This document shows, piece by piece, positions 26,484 through 37,100 of a stretch of 64,000 nucleotides of DNA. The notes below the pieces were generated by a model. The model was not told the DNA's origin. It did no database searches and saw only the letters and a list, made by a program, of their open reading frames with translations. The position numbers and the translations under genes were made by a program. This stretch comes from Chloroflexota bacterium (GTDB lineage: Bacteria > Chloroflexota > Anaerolineae > Anaerolineales > UBA11579): NCBI GenBank assembly GCA_016191875.1, contig JACPVG010000031.1, positions 1-64,000 on the forward strand, given 5' to 3'. The number at the start of each line of letters is the position of its first letter. The stretch's first letter is position 1.

Positions 26484-28145
26484 TCAATCCATTTGGCCGC
26501 TGCGGCCGTTGCCGCCGTTACCGTCAGGCTGGCTGGTGCGCTCAGTGAGGCGGATGGTGACTTCGGGCAGGTCAAGTACTTCGCGCAGGCGGCTGGCGGC
26601 CGTGCGCAGGATGGTTTCCATATCCAGCGATTCGCGGATCTCGACCGTGAGTTCACTGATGAGGCGTTCGTTGGCGGCGCGCTGCTGAGTGGCGTCGTAC
26701 AGGCGGGCGCCATCCAGGGCGATGCCGAGTTGTTCAGAGATGGCCTCCAGCATGACCTGTTCCTGCTGAGTCCATTCCGCAGAGTCGGGGCGGGCAATCT
26801 CGATCGCGCCGATAGCCTGACCGCGCACCCGGATGGGAATCTCAACGGTGTTGCCGCCTTCCAGACGCGGCAGGCCGCCCGTGCTGATGCGGTCGGCGCG
26901 CTGGCGCGTACCGCCGACGAAGTGGTAGGTAGGCAGGCGGCCTTCGCGCTGGGCTTCGAGCCAGGCGCGGCGGTTGATTTCGCCGTAGGCGCGCTGCACC
27001 TCTTCCAGACTCTCGCGGCTCTGACGGTAGAGGCGGGCGTTGCTGATGGCCAGGGCGAGCTGGTCGGCCAGGGTCTGGAGGATGGCAACATCCTGCTGGC
27101 TGAAGGCCTGGGCCTGGGCGTCCTGGATATCCAGGACGCCGATAATCTCATCGCGGGCCTTGAGCGGCAGGGCCATCTCGGAACGGGTGTCGGGCAGTTC
27201 GGCGGCCAGGGCATGGATGCGGTCGAGCGAGATATCCTGCGAAACGCGCGGCAGGCCGATGCCGGTGACATAGCCGACGATGCCCTGTTTGCCGACCTGC
27301 AGACGGTGACCGCGTTCGAGCATCTTGCGCCCGCCTTCCGATGAGACCGCCCGCAGGACGGCCCATTCGCCGGTGGCATCCACCATGAAAACGCCAACGT
27401 GATAGAAGCCGAAGCGTTCGGCGATCAGGTCGACAGAACGCTGGAGGATATCGAGCTCTTCGAGCAGGGCGCTGCTCTCGCGCACGATCTCGGAGATGGC
27501 GACGAGATAGCGGTTGCGGCGGTCGAGGTCGTGGGTGCGTTCGGCCACGCTCTGCTCAAGGCCGGCGCGAATCTCCGAGAGCTCGAGGTTGCGGGTCTCC
27601 AGGGCGCTGCGGTTGGCTTCAACTTCGGCCAGCGAGACGCGGTAGCGGGTGGAGGTGAAATCCAGTACCGCGCCGATGATGAGCAGGGCGGTGAGGCTGA
27701 CGGTAAACTCGTCGACGCTGATGGGGGTCAGACCGCCGAAGCCCTGTAGCCCGCCCAGATACATCCAGAACATGAGCAGAACGACCAGGCCGATGGTGAT
27801 GTAGTGGAAGCGCCGTTCAAGGTAGAGGCCGCCAAATGGGATGAGGATGAAATACATGGCCGTGACGGCCGGGTTCTCCAGACCGCCGTAGAGGAAGCCC
27901 AATACGCTGGCGATGATGGTCACGGTGCCCATGAAGATCAGGGCGGCTTCCTGGGTGCGACCGCGGTAGGCCAGCAGGATGCCCAGTAGAGCCGTGGACA
28001 TGAGTACCAGGGTCATGAAGGCTTCGACGCGGTTGTTGGCCAGGTCGGGCAGGTACTGGAACGCCAGCAACAGGCTGGCGGCCAGCAGGTTGCCGCCGTT
28101 GAGGATGTAGAGCGGGATGCGAATGTTGGAAACGATGCGTCGCAT
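26484..28145 (-). CDS. Membrane GAF sensor, about six TM segments
   Basis: 553 residues. About six TM helices (10-165, beginning NIRIPLYILNGGNLL) are close in sequence to the membrane block of the sensor at 20896-23652. A coiled coil with VAERTHD follows, then a GAF (FYHVGVFMVD / LPDTRSEMALPL, about 215-380), the W-module (NRRAWLEAQ, about 385-500) and the shared tail (NERLISELTVEIR to LREVLDL), ending with an Asn/Gly run. There is no output domain. ATG 28145 is used because upstream frame sequence belongs to the preceding gene; the gap to that gene is 4 nt. Confidence 0.85.
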   Translation of the reverse strand: MRRIVSNIRIPLYILNGGNLLAASLLLAFQYLPDLANNRVEAFMTLVLMSTALLGILLAYRGRTQEAALIFMGTVTIIASVLGFLYGGLENPAVTAMYFILIPFGGLYLERRFHYITIGLVVLLMFWMYLGGLQGFGGLTPISVDEFTVSLTALLIIGAVLDFTSTRYRVSLAEVEANRSALETRNLELSEIRAGLEQSVAERTHDLDRRNRYLVAISEIVRESSALLEELDILQRSVDLIAERFGFYHVGVFMVDATGEWAVLRAVSSEGGRKMLERGHRLQVGKQGIVGYVTGIGLPRVSQDISLDRIHALAAELPDTRSEMALPLKARDEIIGVLDIQDAQAQAFSQQDVAILQTLADQLALAISNARLYRQSRESLEEVQRAYGEINRRAWLEAQREGRLPTYHFVGGTRQRADRISTGGLPRLEGGNTVEIPIRVRGQAIGAIEIARPDSAEWTQQEQVMLEAISEQLGIALDGARLYDATQQRAANERLISELTVEIRESLDMETILRTAASRLREVLDLPEVTIRLTERTSQPDGNGGNGRSGQMD

Positions 28146-28149
28146 GTGC

Positions 28150-29532
28150 TTAGACCTCGTCCGGGTTGATGCGGATGACGACTTCGCGGGCGGCGAAGGT
28201 TTCGCCGAGTTCCTGCACGGCGGTGCGCAGCACGGCGTCAATGTCGAGCGTCTGCCGCAGGTTGGTGGCGATCTCCGAGGTGAGTTGTTCCTGGGCGGCG
28301 CGGCGCTGGGTTTCTTCGTACAGGCGGGCGCTGTTGATGGCCAGACTGAGCTGGTCGCTGAGCGTCTGGACCAGGTCGGCTTCCTCGTCGTTCCAGTCCG
28401 GCTCACCGGGGTCCTTGCGCAGGTAGAGTACGCCGACGGCTTCGCCGCTCACCAGCACGGGCACGGCCAGGGCTGGACGCGTGTCTTCCACGCGGCGGAT
28501 GGGCTGCCCGGCCTGGGCGGCTTCAAGCATGGTGGGCGTCCAGGCACCGCGGGCTGCGCCGATCTTCTTTTCGGCGTAGCGATAGCCCAGGTTGCGACGT
28601 TCGCCCAGCAGGCGGCGCCAGGCCTGGCGGGTGACTTCGCCGTAGGCGCGGCGTTCACCCTCAAGGCTTTCCTGCAACTGTTCGAACAGGAGGGCGTTGT
28701 TGATGGCCATGGAGACCTGGTCGGCCAAGACGCGCAGCGCCAGGATATCTTCATTGGCAAAGGCGCCGGGCTGGCGGCTCTGCACATCGAGGGCGCCCAG
28801 CAGCCGGCCGCCGGAGAACAGCGGCAGGGCCATTTCGGAGCGAGTTTCCGGGAGTTCGGCGGTGGTGAAGTGAGCTGCGTCTTCGCCCACGTCCAGGGCG
28901 ATGCGGGCCTCGCCGCGCTGGACGACGTAGCCGACAATGCCCTCTTCGCCCACACGCAGGCGGTGGCCGCGGGCGATCATGCGCTTACCGCCTTCGCTGT
29001 TGCTGGCGCGCAGGACGGCATTCTCGCCGGTATCGTCGGCAAGGAAGATGCCGACGTGATAGAAACCGAAACGCTCACTGACAAACTGGCACACCTGGGG
29101 GAGAAGCTCATCGAGGGTGTAAATGGAGGTGGCGGCGCGGCCGACTTCGGCGGCGGCTTCGACAAACAAGGCGCGGCGTTCGAGGGCGAGGGTGCGTTCG
29201 GCGATGCGCTCTTCGAGAACCTGGTTCTGGCGTTCCAGTTCCTGGCTCAGGGACTGGCTGCGCTGGACTTCCAACTGCGTCTGCTCGGCCAGGCGGGAAG
29301 CGCGCTGGGCGAAATAACCGCCAGCCAGCGCCAGCAGCCCCAAGACGAACGGGCTGGTGTCGATGATCCACAACAGAGGCTCTTCCAGCTGGGTGAGCAA
29401 CATATTGACGAGGGTTGGCGGCTGACGGCGAACCCAGACGACATTCAGGAATGTGGCGCCGAGCGGGAAGATGAAACCGAACAGCAGCCCAGCCAGAGTG
29501 AAACTGACGCGCTCATCTCTCAGGCGGTTCAT
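28150..29532 (-). CDS. Compact membrane GAF sensor, two TM segments
   Basis: 460 residues, the smallest sensor of the operon. Two TM helices (about 10-35 and 55-75) are followed by a coiled coil with IAERTLA, a GAF (FYHVGIFLADD / LPETRSEMALPL, about 130-285), the W-module (TRQAWRRLL, about 290-410) and the shared tail (QEQLTSEIATNLR to LGETFAA), here without a long disordered extension. It shows the minimal modular plan of the family. There is no catalytic domain. Its ATG overlaps the upstream stop by 4 nt. Confidence 0.85.
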   Translation of the reverse strand: MNRLRDERVSFTLAGLLFGFIFPLGATFLNVVWVRRQPPTLVNMLLTQLEEPLLWIIDTSPFVLGLLALAGGYFAQRASRLAEQTQLEVQRSQSLSQELERQNQVLEERIAERTLALERRALFVEAAAEVGRAATSIYTLDELLPQVCQFVSERFGFYHVGIFLADDTGENAVLRASNSEGGKRMIARGHRLRVGEEGIVGYVVQRGEARIALDVGEDAAHFTTAELPETRSEMALPLFSGGRLLGALDVQSRQPGAFANEDILALRVLADQVSMAINNALLFEQLQESLEGERRAYGEVTRQAWRRLLGERRNLGYRYAEKKIGAARGAWTPTMLEAAQAGQPIRRVEDTRPALAVPVLVSGEAVGVLYLRKDPGEPDWNDEEADLVQTLSDQLSLAINSARLYEETQRRAAQEQLTSEIATNLRQTLDIDAVLRTAVQELGETFAAREVVIRINPDEV

Positions 29533-32408
29533 TGGTTCACCTTCCCGTCCCCGTTCTGGCCGCGGCCATTGGCCGGCGGCGCAGCGGAAGTCTCTTTGCC
29601 CAACAGGCGCAGTTCGACTTCAGGAACTTCCAGGCGCTGGCCGATCTCTTCAATGGCGACTTTCATGACGCTTTCCACGTCCAGGTACTGACGCATACGG
29701 CTGCCGATATCGGCCGTCAGGCGTTCGCGCTGCACCCGTCGCTGGGCGACTTCGACCAGGCGGGCGTTCTCCAGCACCAGGCTGAGGCGGTTGGAAATCT
29801 CTTCGATGAGGGCGATGGTCTCGTCCGGCACGCTGGCGTCTTCCAGTTGAAGGTTCAGCACACCGACCACCTCGCCGCGCACTTTCATGGGGACGGCCAG
29901 GGTGCTGCGGGCGTCGTCGCCGATGTCGCGGCCGTGCTGCATGACGGTCTCGCCGCGTTCCCAGGCCAGGCGCACCTGTTCGCTTTCGCTGTTGGTGGGT
30001 TCGACGGTGAGCTGGCGGTAGCGGAAGCCGGTGTTCTCAAGGGCCTGGATAAAGGCGCGCCAGGATTCACGCGTGTAGCGGCCGTAGGCGCTTTCGAGTT
30101 CATTGAGGGTTTGCTCGACCTCGAAGCGCAGTTCGTTCTTCTGGATGGCAATGGCGATCTGGTCGGCCAATGAGCGGAAGGTGGGGATATCGGCGTCGCG
30201 GAAAGCATCCGGCCGGTCGGCCTGCATGTCGATGGCGCCCAGGATGTGTTCGCCCACCCGCAGGGGTACAACCAGCTGGGCGCGTGTGTCCGGCAGGAGC
30301 GGATGGCGGGCGATGCGGATGCCGGGGTCGCCCTCACGGGCCAGCCGGGCCTCGCCAATGAGCGTCACATAGCCGACGTTGGTCTCGCTGCCGATGCGGA
30401 CGCGGTGCTCGCTCTCGACCAGCTGCTGGCCGGCTTCGTCGCTGCCCGCCAGCAGGAGGGCGGTCTGGTCGCGGGGGTTGGTGCGATAGATACCGACGTG
30501 ATAGAGTTCGAATTTCTGGGCGATCAGTTCCACGGAGCGGTTGAGCAGGTCAAGCAGTTGGGTTTCCTGGGTGGCGTCGCGGGCGATCTCGGCGGCGTCC
30601 TGGAGCATTTCGGCGCGGTGCTGCAGGTCACGCGTGCGGTCGGCCACCTGGGCTTCGAGACCGGTGACCAGTTCGCGCAGGCGGGCGGTCATAGCGTTGA
30701 ACGTCCGGGCGAGTTCGCCGATCTCGTCGTCGGTGCCGACCTCGGCCTGGACATTGAGATCGCCCTGGGAAACATGCTGGGCGGTGCGGGTGAGGCTGGC
30801 AATGGGCGCAGTCAGCACCTGGGCCAGACCGATGGCGATGGCGACCACGGCGGCCGCCACGACCAAAGCCAGCAGCAACGTGGTGCGGCCCTGCTCTTCA
30901 ACCGGGGCGAGGAAGGTATCCTGCGGCTGGAAGATTGCCAGGGTCCAATCCGGGTCTTCGATGCTGATGGCGGCGGCCTGGAGGACACGGTCGCCGGTAG
31001 CGATATCCACAGTCGTGAAGAAGTAGGCCTGGTTCATGTTGTTGCGGGTGGCGTCCAGATTGCTCCCCAGGTCGGCCAGGTCGTGGAAGATGAGGTTGGC
31101 GGGCAGGTTGGGCAGCCGGCCTTCGGCCTGCATGCGCGCCAGCGTGGCGTCATCCAGCGGGATGACGGTGGTGAGGATGGTCTCCGGGGCGGCGCCGTGG
31201 GCCAGGTGAATCGTGTATTCATCGAAGAGCACGGCGAACGAATCCGGGCCGACGAGGTTGTTGCTGCGGGCGATGAGGTCTTGCAGAATCCCGCCGCGAT
31301 ATTCGACGGCCAGCACGCCGACGATATCGCCGAAGGCGGTGCGGATAGGGGCGCTGAAGATCAAAACCGGTTCGTCATGCTTGCCGCTGATGAGCAGGGG
31401 TGAGACGTACGATTCGCCGGCGACGGCTCGTTCCTGGTAGGGTCTGCCGGCGGCAGATTCACCACCAAGAATTCCGTGGCTGTCGATGATGTGGTTGCCC
31501 TGGAGGTCGTAAATTGTGTAGCCTAACAGGTAGTCGGGATCTTTGTTCTGGAGGGCGCGCAACGTGGCGATGATGCGCGAGCGCTGGGCGTCTGTGGCTT
31601 CCAGGCCGGCAGGGGCGGTCAGCAGTTCGGACATTACTGGCAGGCGGGCCTCATTGGTGACGGTGGCTGTGGTGGTCTCGACGAAGTCCAGCAGACTGTC
31701 CTGAGTCTGGATGGCGGCGGCGAAGAGCGCCTCGTTGGCCTCGCGGGTGAGGCTCTCGCGGGCGAAGAAGTTGTTGATGCCGCCGAGGAGGGTGAGGGCG
31801 ATGAGGGTGACGGCAACGAAGGAAGTGATGAGCTTGGTGCGCAGGGTGAAGTAGTTGAACTGGCGGAAGAGATGCAGCAGGTTGATGCCGACCAGCACGG
31901 CGATGAGCGCCCAGGCAAAGCGCAGGATGGCGGCGTAGCTGGGCGGGTAGGGGCGAAATTCCGTGGCGCCGATGAACAGGTCGGTGAGCAGGGCCACCAG
32001 GCCGAAGATGGCGGCGGTGAGCAGCACCTGGCGACTGACGCGCTGCGGGAGGGTGTTGGCGACCGAAATGATGGTGAGACTCAACACGCCAACCAGGATG
32101 GCGGTGCCCAGGCCGGCATAAGCCAGCCCAAACCCGGAGAGGGCGATCTGGAGGCCGAGGATGCTGATGACGAGGCCGACCGTGGTGCGGCGGGCGGCGA
32201 CGAGCGCAAGCCCGAGCAGGTTACCGGCCACCAGCACCCAGCCGAAGAAGAAGGCCACGTCCAGTTCGGCGGCCACTTCCGGCGGGTAGGTGTAATAGAG
32301 GAACGAAAGCAGGGCAATGCTGCCGAGCGAACGAACCACGCCGACGCGCAAGGCATTGCGGCGGCGCAGCGGTTCTGCGGTCTGGTTGTCTGGCCTGGCG
32401 GTTGCCAT
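29529..32408 (-). CDS. dCache-HAMP-GAF membrane sensor without output domain
   Basis: 959 residues. Several TM helices (about 25-180), then TM ~190-212, a dCache-like ligand-binding region (about 215-500; YTIYDLQGNHIIDSHG, GVLAVEYRG), TM ~510-530 and HAMP (about 530-582; APIASLTRTAQHVSQGDL). A GAF (LYHVGIYRTN / LPDTRAQLVVPL, about 600-765) diverges most from the common subtype. The W-module (TRESWRAFI, about 770-905) and shared tail (RERLTADIGSRMR to IGQRLEV) complete it. There is no output domain. A GGAG-like site precedes ATG 32408; the gap to the upstream gene is 20 nt. Confidence 0.85.
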   Translation of the reverse strand: MATARPDNQTAEPLRRRNALRVGVVRSLGSIALLSFLYYTYPPEVAAELDVAFFFGWVLVAGNLLGLALVAARRTTVGLVISILGLQIALSGFGLAYAGLGTAILVGVLSLTIISVANTLPQRVSRQVLLTAAIFGLVALLTDLFIGATEFRPYPPSYAAILRFAWALIAVLVGINLLHLFRQFNYFTLRTKLITSFVAVTLIALTLLGGINNFFARESLTREANEALFAAAIQTQDSLLDFVETTTATVTNEARLPVMSELLTAPAGLEATDAQRSRIIATLRALQNKDPDYLLGYTIYDLQGNHIIDSHGILGGESAAGRPYQERAVAGESYVSPLLISGKHDEPVLIFSAPIRTAFGDIVGVLAVEYRGGILQDLIARSNNLVGPDSFAVLFDEYTIHLAHGAAPETILTTVIPLDDATLARMQAEGRLPNLPANLIFHDLADLGSNLDATRNNMNQAYFFTTVDIATGDRVLQAAAISIEDPDWTLAIFQPQDTFLAPVEEQGRTTLLLALVVAAAVVAIAIGLAQVLTAPIASLTRTAQHVSQGDLNVQAEVGTDDEIGELARTFNAMTARLRELVTGLEAQVADRTRDLQHRAEMLQDAAEIARDATQETQLLDLLNRSVELIAQKFELYHVGIYRTNPRDQTALLLAGSDEAGQQLVESEHRVRIGSETNVGYVTLIGEARLAREGDPGIRIARHPLLPDTRAQLVVPLRVGEHILGAIDMQADRPDAFRDADIPTFRSLADQIAIAIQKNELRFEVEQTLNELESAYGRYTRESWRAFIQALENTGFRYRQLTVEPTNSESEQVRLAWERGETVMQHGRDIGDDARSTLAVPMKVRGEVVGVLNLQLEDASVPDETIALIEEISNRLSLVLENARLVEVAQRRVQRERLTADIGSRMRQYLDVESVMKVAIEEIGQRLEVPEVELRLLGKETSAAPPANGRGQNGDGKVNQ

Positions 32409-32428
32409 CTTTGGCTCCGTTCCGTTTC

Positions 32429-34111
32429 CTACTCGGCAGCCGCGCCCAGTTCGGCGGGCTGCGGGCCGGGCGTGTCTTCATCGGTGGGCGGCACGACATG
32501 AATCGAGACTTCGCTGACCTTGGGGAGTTGACCCAGTTCGCGCACGACGGTCTGCATCAGCGATTCAAAATCCAGGGTGCGGGCGAAACGCGAGGTGAGT
32601 TCGTTGAGGGCTTGTTCGCGTTCGGCACGGCGCTGGGTCTCTTCCAGCAGGCGGGCGCTTTCCAGCGCCAGGGCGGCCTGATTTCCGACCGCTTCCACGA
32701 ATTCCAGTTCTTCGGACGACCAGTTGCTGTTCTCGGTTTCCAAGGTGATGTTGCCGATGATCTGCTGCTCGCGCAGGGTAAGAGGGATGTTGAGGGAGTA
32801 GCTTGGGCTATCATCGCCGGCCTCGGCCGGGTTCTCAAAGGTGGCGAAGAGTTCCGGGCCGCCGCGGGCGATGCGCGTCCATGAGCCTTCGACGTAGTCG
32901 CGGTTGAGCTGGCGAATCTCGTTGAGCGAGGTTTCGATCTGCTGGAACAGCCGAGCGTTCTCCAGCGCGACGGCCAGGCTGTCGGCGATGCCCTGCAGAA
33001 CGGTGACATCGTCCTGGTCGAAGGCGGCGGGCTGATCGGATTGGATGCTGAGAGCGCCAAGCACCTGATTTCCGAGGGCGATGGGCAGGGCCAGTTCGGA
33101 GCGGGTGTGCGGCAGGTGCGGGTTGCGGAAGCGGATGGCGTCGGCGCCGACATCCAGGGCGATGCGCGGCTGGCGGTTGGCGGTGGCCCAGCCGACCATC
33201 GAGGAACCGCCCACGCTCAGGCGGTGCTCATCGGCCAGCATGCGGCGGCCGGCTTCGCCCGTGCCGGCCGTGAGGTTGGCATAGCGGCCGCGGTCATCCA
33301 CCAGGAACACGCCGACATAATAAAGTTCGAAGCGCTCAAGGATGAGGTCGGCGACGCGCTGGAGGAGTTCCTGCGGGTCGAGGATGGTGCCGATGGCGCG
33401 CGAGATCTCGGCCGCGGTGCGAATCTGCAGCAGACGACGTTCCAGGTCGCTGGAGCGGTCGGCCAGTTCGGTCTGTTGAAGCGAAAGGTGTTCACGCAGT
33501 TTGCGCTCGGCGGTCAGCGTATCTTCCAGTTCGCGGATGCTGCGGGAAAAGCCCTGAATCAAGTAATCCAGCGAGGCCGCCAGAACGGTGATGACGAAAA
33601 CCAGGGTGATGCCGGTGTTTACCCAGGAGGAAGCATTGGTATCGCGGGTGACGAGGTCGGTGGGCGGCGGCCAGACGCCGCTGGTGAACAGCCAGGCGGT
33701 GACAGCATAGGTGACGGTGGAAAGCAGGGCGGCGGCGACAGCCACGCGGCGGTTGAACAACAGGCCGGAGAAGAGGATGAAGAAGAGCAACCAGACACGG
33801 CCATCGCCGCCCAGGCCGTAGAGGTTGAGAGCCAGCGGGCCAAGCGCAAAGGCGGCGGCCAGCACCGTTCCGGCGCGGAGTTCGTAGGGCAGGCCGCGCA
33901 GGAAGGTGACCACCGCCACCATGATGTAGGCCAGAGACACGGCCGCGATGATGAGCCAGTTCTGGTTGCGGATGAAGACCAGCACGTTGGCGACGTACAT
34001 AACGGTGCCGAGGACAAGCAACACATACAGAAGGGTCTGGAGGATGCGGCCGCGCCACTCCTGAAGGCGGGTCTGGGGCGGACTGGCCCGGAAAACGCCC
34101 GAATCAATCAT
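32429..34111 (-). CDS. Membrane GAF sensor, about six TM segments
   Basis: 560 residues. A membrane block of about six helices (20-200; LLYVLLVLGTVMYVANVLVF first) is followed by a coiled coil, a GAF (LYYVGVFLVDD / LPHTRSELALPI, about 235-395), the W-module (VEGSWTRIA, about 395-510) and the shared tail (REQALNELTSRFA to LGQLPKV). The end is acidic and Pro-rich. There is no kinase or other output. ATG 34111 overlaps the upstream stop codon by 4 nt, which decides this start over an earlier in-frame codon at 34162. Confidence 0.85.
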   Translation of the reverse strand: MIDSGVFRASPPQTRLQEWRGRILQTLLYVLLVLGTVMYVANVLVFIRNQNWLIIAAVSLAYIMVAVVTFLRGLPYELRAGTVLAAAFALGPLALNLYGLGGDGRVWLLFFILFSGLLFNRRVAVAAALLSTVTYAVTAWLFTSGVWPPPTDLVTRDTNASSWVNTGITLVFVITVLAASLDYLIQGFSRSIRELEDTLTAERKLREHLSLQQTELADRSSDLERRLLQIRTAAEISRAIGTILDPQELLQRVADLILERFELYYVGVFLVDDRGRYANLTAGTGEAGRRMLADEHRLSVGGSSMVGWATANRQPRIALDVGADAIRFRNPHLPHTRSELALPIALGNQVLGALSIQSDQPAAFDQDDVTVLQGIADSLAVALENARLFQQIETSLNEIRQLNRDYVEGSWTRIARGGPELFATFENPAEAGDDSPSYSLNIPLTLREQQIIGNITLETENSNWSSEELEFVEAVGNQAALALESARLLEETQRRAEREQALNELTSRFARTLDFESLMQTVVRELGQLPKVSEVSIHVVPPTDEDTPGPQPAELGAAAE

Positions 34112-37100
34112 TCGTCCTCCTTCGGGGCGAGGTCTTCCAGCGGCGGCAGGCTGCCGGTCCACATGAAGCGCGGGCGCACCTGATTGGGATCGCCGGCGGA
34201 TTCGCCGTCATTGCCGTTCCCGCTGCTCTCGGCCAGCGTGGCGCCCTCGCGGCCGCTTTCGACGCCGATGTCGACGCGCGCCCGGCGCGTGCGCAGGGCG
34301 CGGCTCAACTCCGAGGCGGTGGTTTCGAGGATGGTCTCCATGCTCACCGAGCGGCGAATTTTGTTGGTGACCTCAAACAACTGCCGCTGGCGCTCGGCCA
34401 GACGGGCGTTGACGATGATGGCGGCCAGACTGCCGGCCAGCGTGCCGAGGATATCCAGGTCGTGATCGCTGAAGGCGTTGACGCGGTCGCTTTCCACGTT
34501 GAGCACGCCGAGCGGTTCGCCGCGATAGATGAGCGGCACGGCGATCTCGGAGCGCACGTTGGCGCTGGCGGCCACGTAACGCGGATCTTTGGTCACGTCC
34601 GCCACCAGGGCGGGTTCGCGGTTCTGGGCCACCCAGCCGGTGATGCCCTGGCCGACCTGGACCTGGAGGCCGAGGACCTCTTCGTCGTAGCCGGCGGAGG
34701 CTTCCACCCGCAGGTAGCGCTTGTCGTTGTCCATGAGCATGATGGCGACGCGGTCGCCGAGGGTGACGCGCAGGCCCTGCACGGCGCTGGAGAGGGCCTC
34801 ATCCAGCGAGGTGCTGGCGGCGGCCACAGTGGTGACGTGGTGCATCAGGCGGTGCTGGGCCAGACTTTCCTGGGTCTCGCTGAAGAGTTGAGCGTTGGAG
34901 ACGGCCACGGCCAGCTGGTCGGCCAGGATGCGGAGAATTTCGATGTCGTCGGGATGGAAGGCGAAGGGGCGGGTGGATTGCACATCGAGCGCGCCCAGCA
35001 CCCGTTCGCCGACTTTGAGAGGCATGCCGAGTTCGGCGCGTGTATCCGGGAGGAGCGGGTTGAAGCGGTGGGTGGGGTCGGCAGTTACGTCGTTGACTAC
35101 CAGGGGTTCGCCGATGGAGGTGACATAGCCGATGATGGATTTGGAGCCGACCTTGAGGCTGTGGCGGCTTTCCTTCATCTGGCGGCCGGCCTCGCCGGTG
35201 GACTCGTTGACCACGGCATTCTCGCCGGTGTCGTCGAGCAGGAAAACCGAGGCATGGTAGAAGTCGAAGCGATCGCGAATCAGGTTGACAGCCTTTGCCA
35301 GTAATTCGTCGACTTCAAGCGTGCCACTGGTGTCGCGGGCGATTTCGGAAGCGGTCTGGAGCTGGAGGGCGCGTTTGCGGGTGACCTCGAGGAGGTTGAC
35401 GGAGTTGATCAACCCGGCGATCTGCCCGGCCAGGGTGCTCATCAGGCGCAGGTCATCTTCATCGAAGCGGCCTTCGTTCTCGGTGTCCTGCACGGTCATC
35501 ACGCCGATGACCTCGCCGGAGGAGATGAGCGGCACGCCCAGCCAGGAGAGGGCCATTTTGCCGACGGCTTTGGCGCCCAGGGCGCGGGCGCGCTGCTCGG
35601 TGTCTTCCACCAGCATGAGGGGCTGGCGAGTGCGGATGACGATGGAGGTCAGCCCCTCGCCGAGCGGGAAGGGATCGACATGGATGGGTTCGCTGCCCTC
35701 GTAGATGTAGGGGATGTTGATCTGATCGGTGGCGGCGTCGTAGAGGGCGATGTAGAAATGGACGTCGCCCATCAGGGCGCGAATCTGCTGGTGGATGAGC
35801 GGGTAGAGGTGGTCCAGGCGGGTCTCGTTGGCTACGGCCTGGCTGAAATCGTTGAGCACCTGAATCTCACCCAGACGCTGGCGGGTGACGTTGAGGGCGA
35901 TGACTTTTTCCAGCGCGGTGGTGATGAGTTCGGCCAGGCTGGCATAGGGTTGGAGGCTGGTCTGGGATAGGCTGGCGCGGTCGCGGGTGCCAAGGATGAG
36001 CAGGGCGGCCATGCGCCCGGCCTGGAGGATGGGCAGGAAGGCGCAGGCCTCGCAGTTGAGGCGCTGGGGCATCACCAGGAGTTCGCCATGCACCGGCGCG
36101 GCGGGCTGGTTGACATCCCGGACGATGAGCGGGCCGGCGCCGCTCAGGTAGGTGAGAGCGTGGCCGCTGGAGATGTTGAGGTTCGGAGGGAGGAAGGCCT
36201 GGTAGGAGGCAGGGTTTTCGGCGACCTCGACCAGGCGCAGCTGGCTGCCGGATGGGACGTAGACGGCGCTGATGAACGAGGTCTGCTGCATGACCTGGGC
36301 GGTGGAGGCGAAAATCTCTTCCTCGGAGGCGGCCTGGGCGACGCGGCGGCTGGCGCGGTAGAGCTGACTGACTTGTTGAAGGTCGATCTCGGCGCCTTCC
36401 AGCAGACGGTAGTTCTGGATGGCGGTGGCCAACTGGTTGGCGAGGGTGCCCATCACGTCGACGGTTTCAGTCTGGAAGGCATCCGAACGGTTGGATTGCA
36501 CGTCCATCACGCCGATGACTTCGGCGCCCAGGGAAATCGGCACGCCGATCTCGGAAAGGGTCTCAGGCAGGAGTTCGTGGCGCATGTGCGCCTGGTCCTG
36601 GCCGATATCGGCCACCAGGCGGGGAGCGTTGTTGCGCGCCACCCAGGTGACGACCGAGTTGGCGCTGAGGGGAATACGGAAGCCCTGGGCCTTGAGGTTC
36701 TCGCCGGCCTGGCCGGTGGCCTCACTTAGCACCGCATATTCCTTGGCTTCGTCGAGCAGGAAGATGGAGGCATGGTACATGTTGAAGCGTTCCACGATGA
36801 GCGTGACGGTGGTTGAGAGGAGTTCGTCGAGGCTCTGGGCGGAAGTCGCCAGTTGGGCCACTTCGGCGGCGGCGACGATCTGCTGGGTGCGTTCGGCGAC
36901 TTCGAATTCCAGGGCGCGGTAGAGGTTGGTGAGTTCGTCGGCCATCTGGTTGAAGGAGGCGGCCAGCAGGCCGATCTCGTCGCTGCGGCGCACGCGGGCG
37001 CGCATCTGCCAGTCGCCTTCAGCGAACAGACGGCTGGCGTTCACTACGGTCAGAATGGGGCGCAGGATGCCGCGCGTGCCGATGACGATGACCACGGCCA

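Noticed and set aside
26477-27397. Minus-strand frame of 306 codons in another phase of the GAF sensor gene
   Set aside because: Pro/Ser/Ala/Arg-rich out-of-frame reading. The in-frame product has the conserved GAF and tail motifs.
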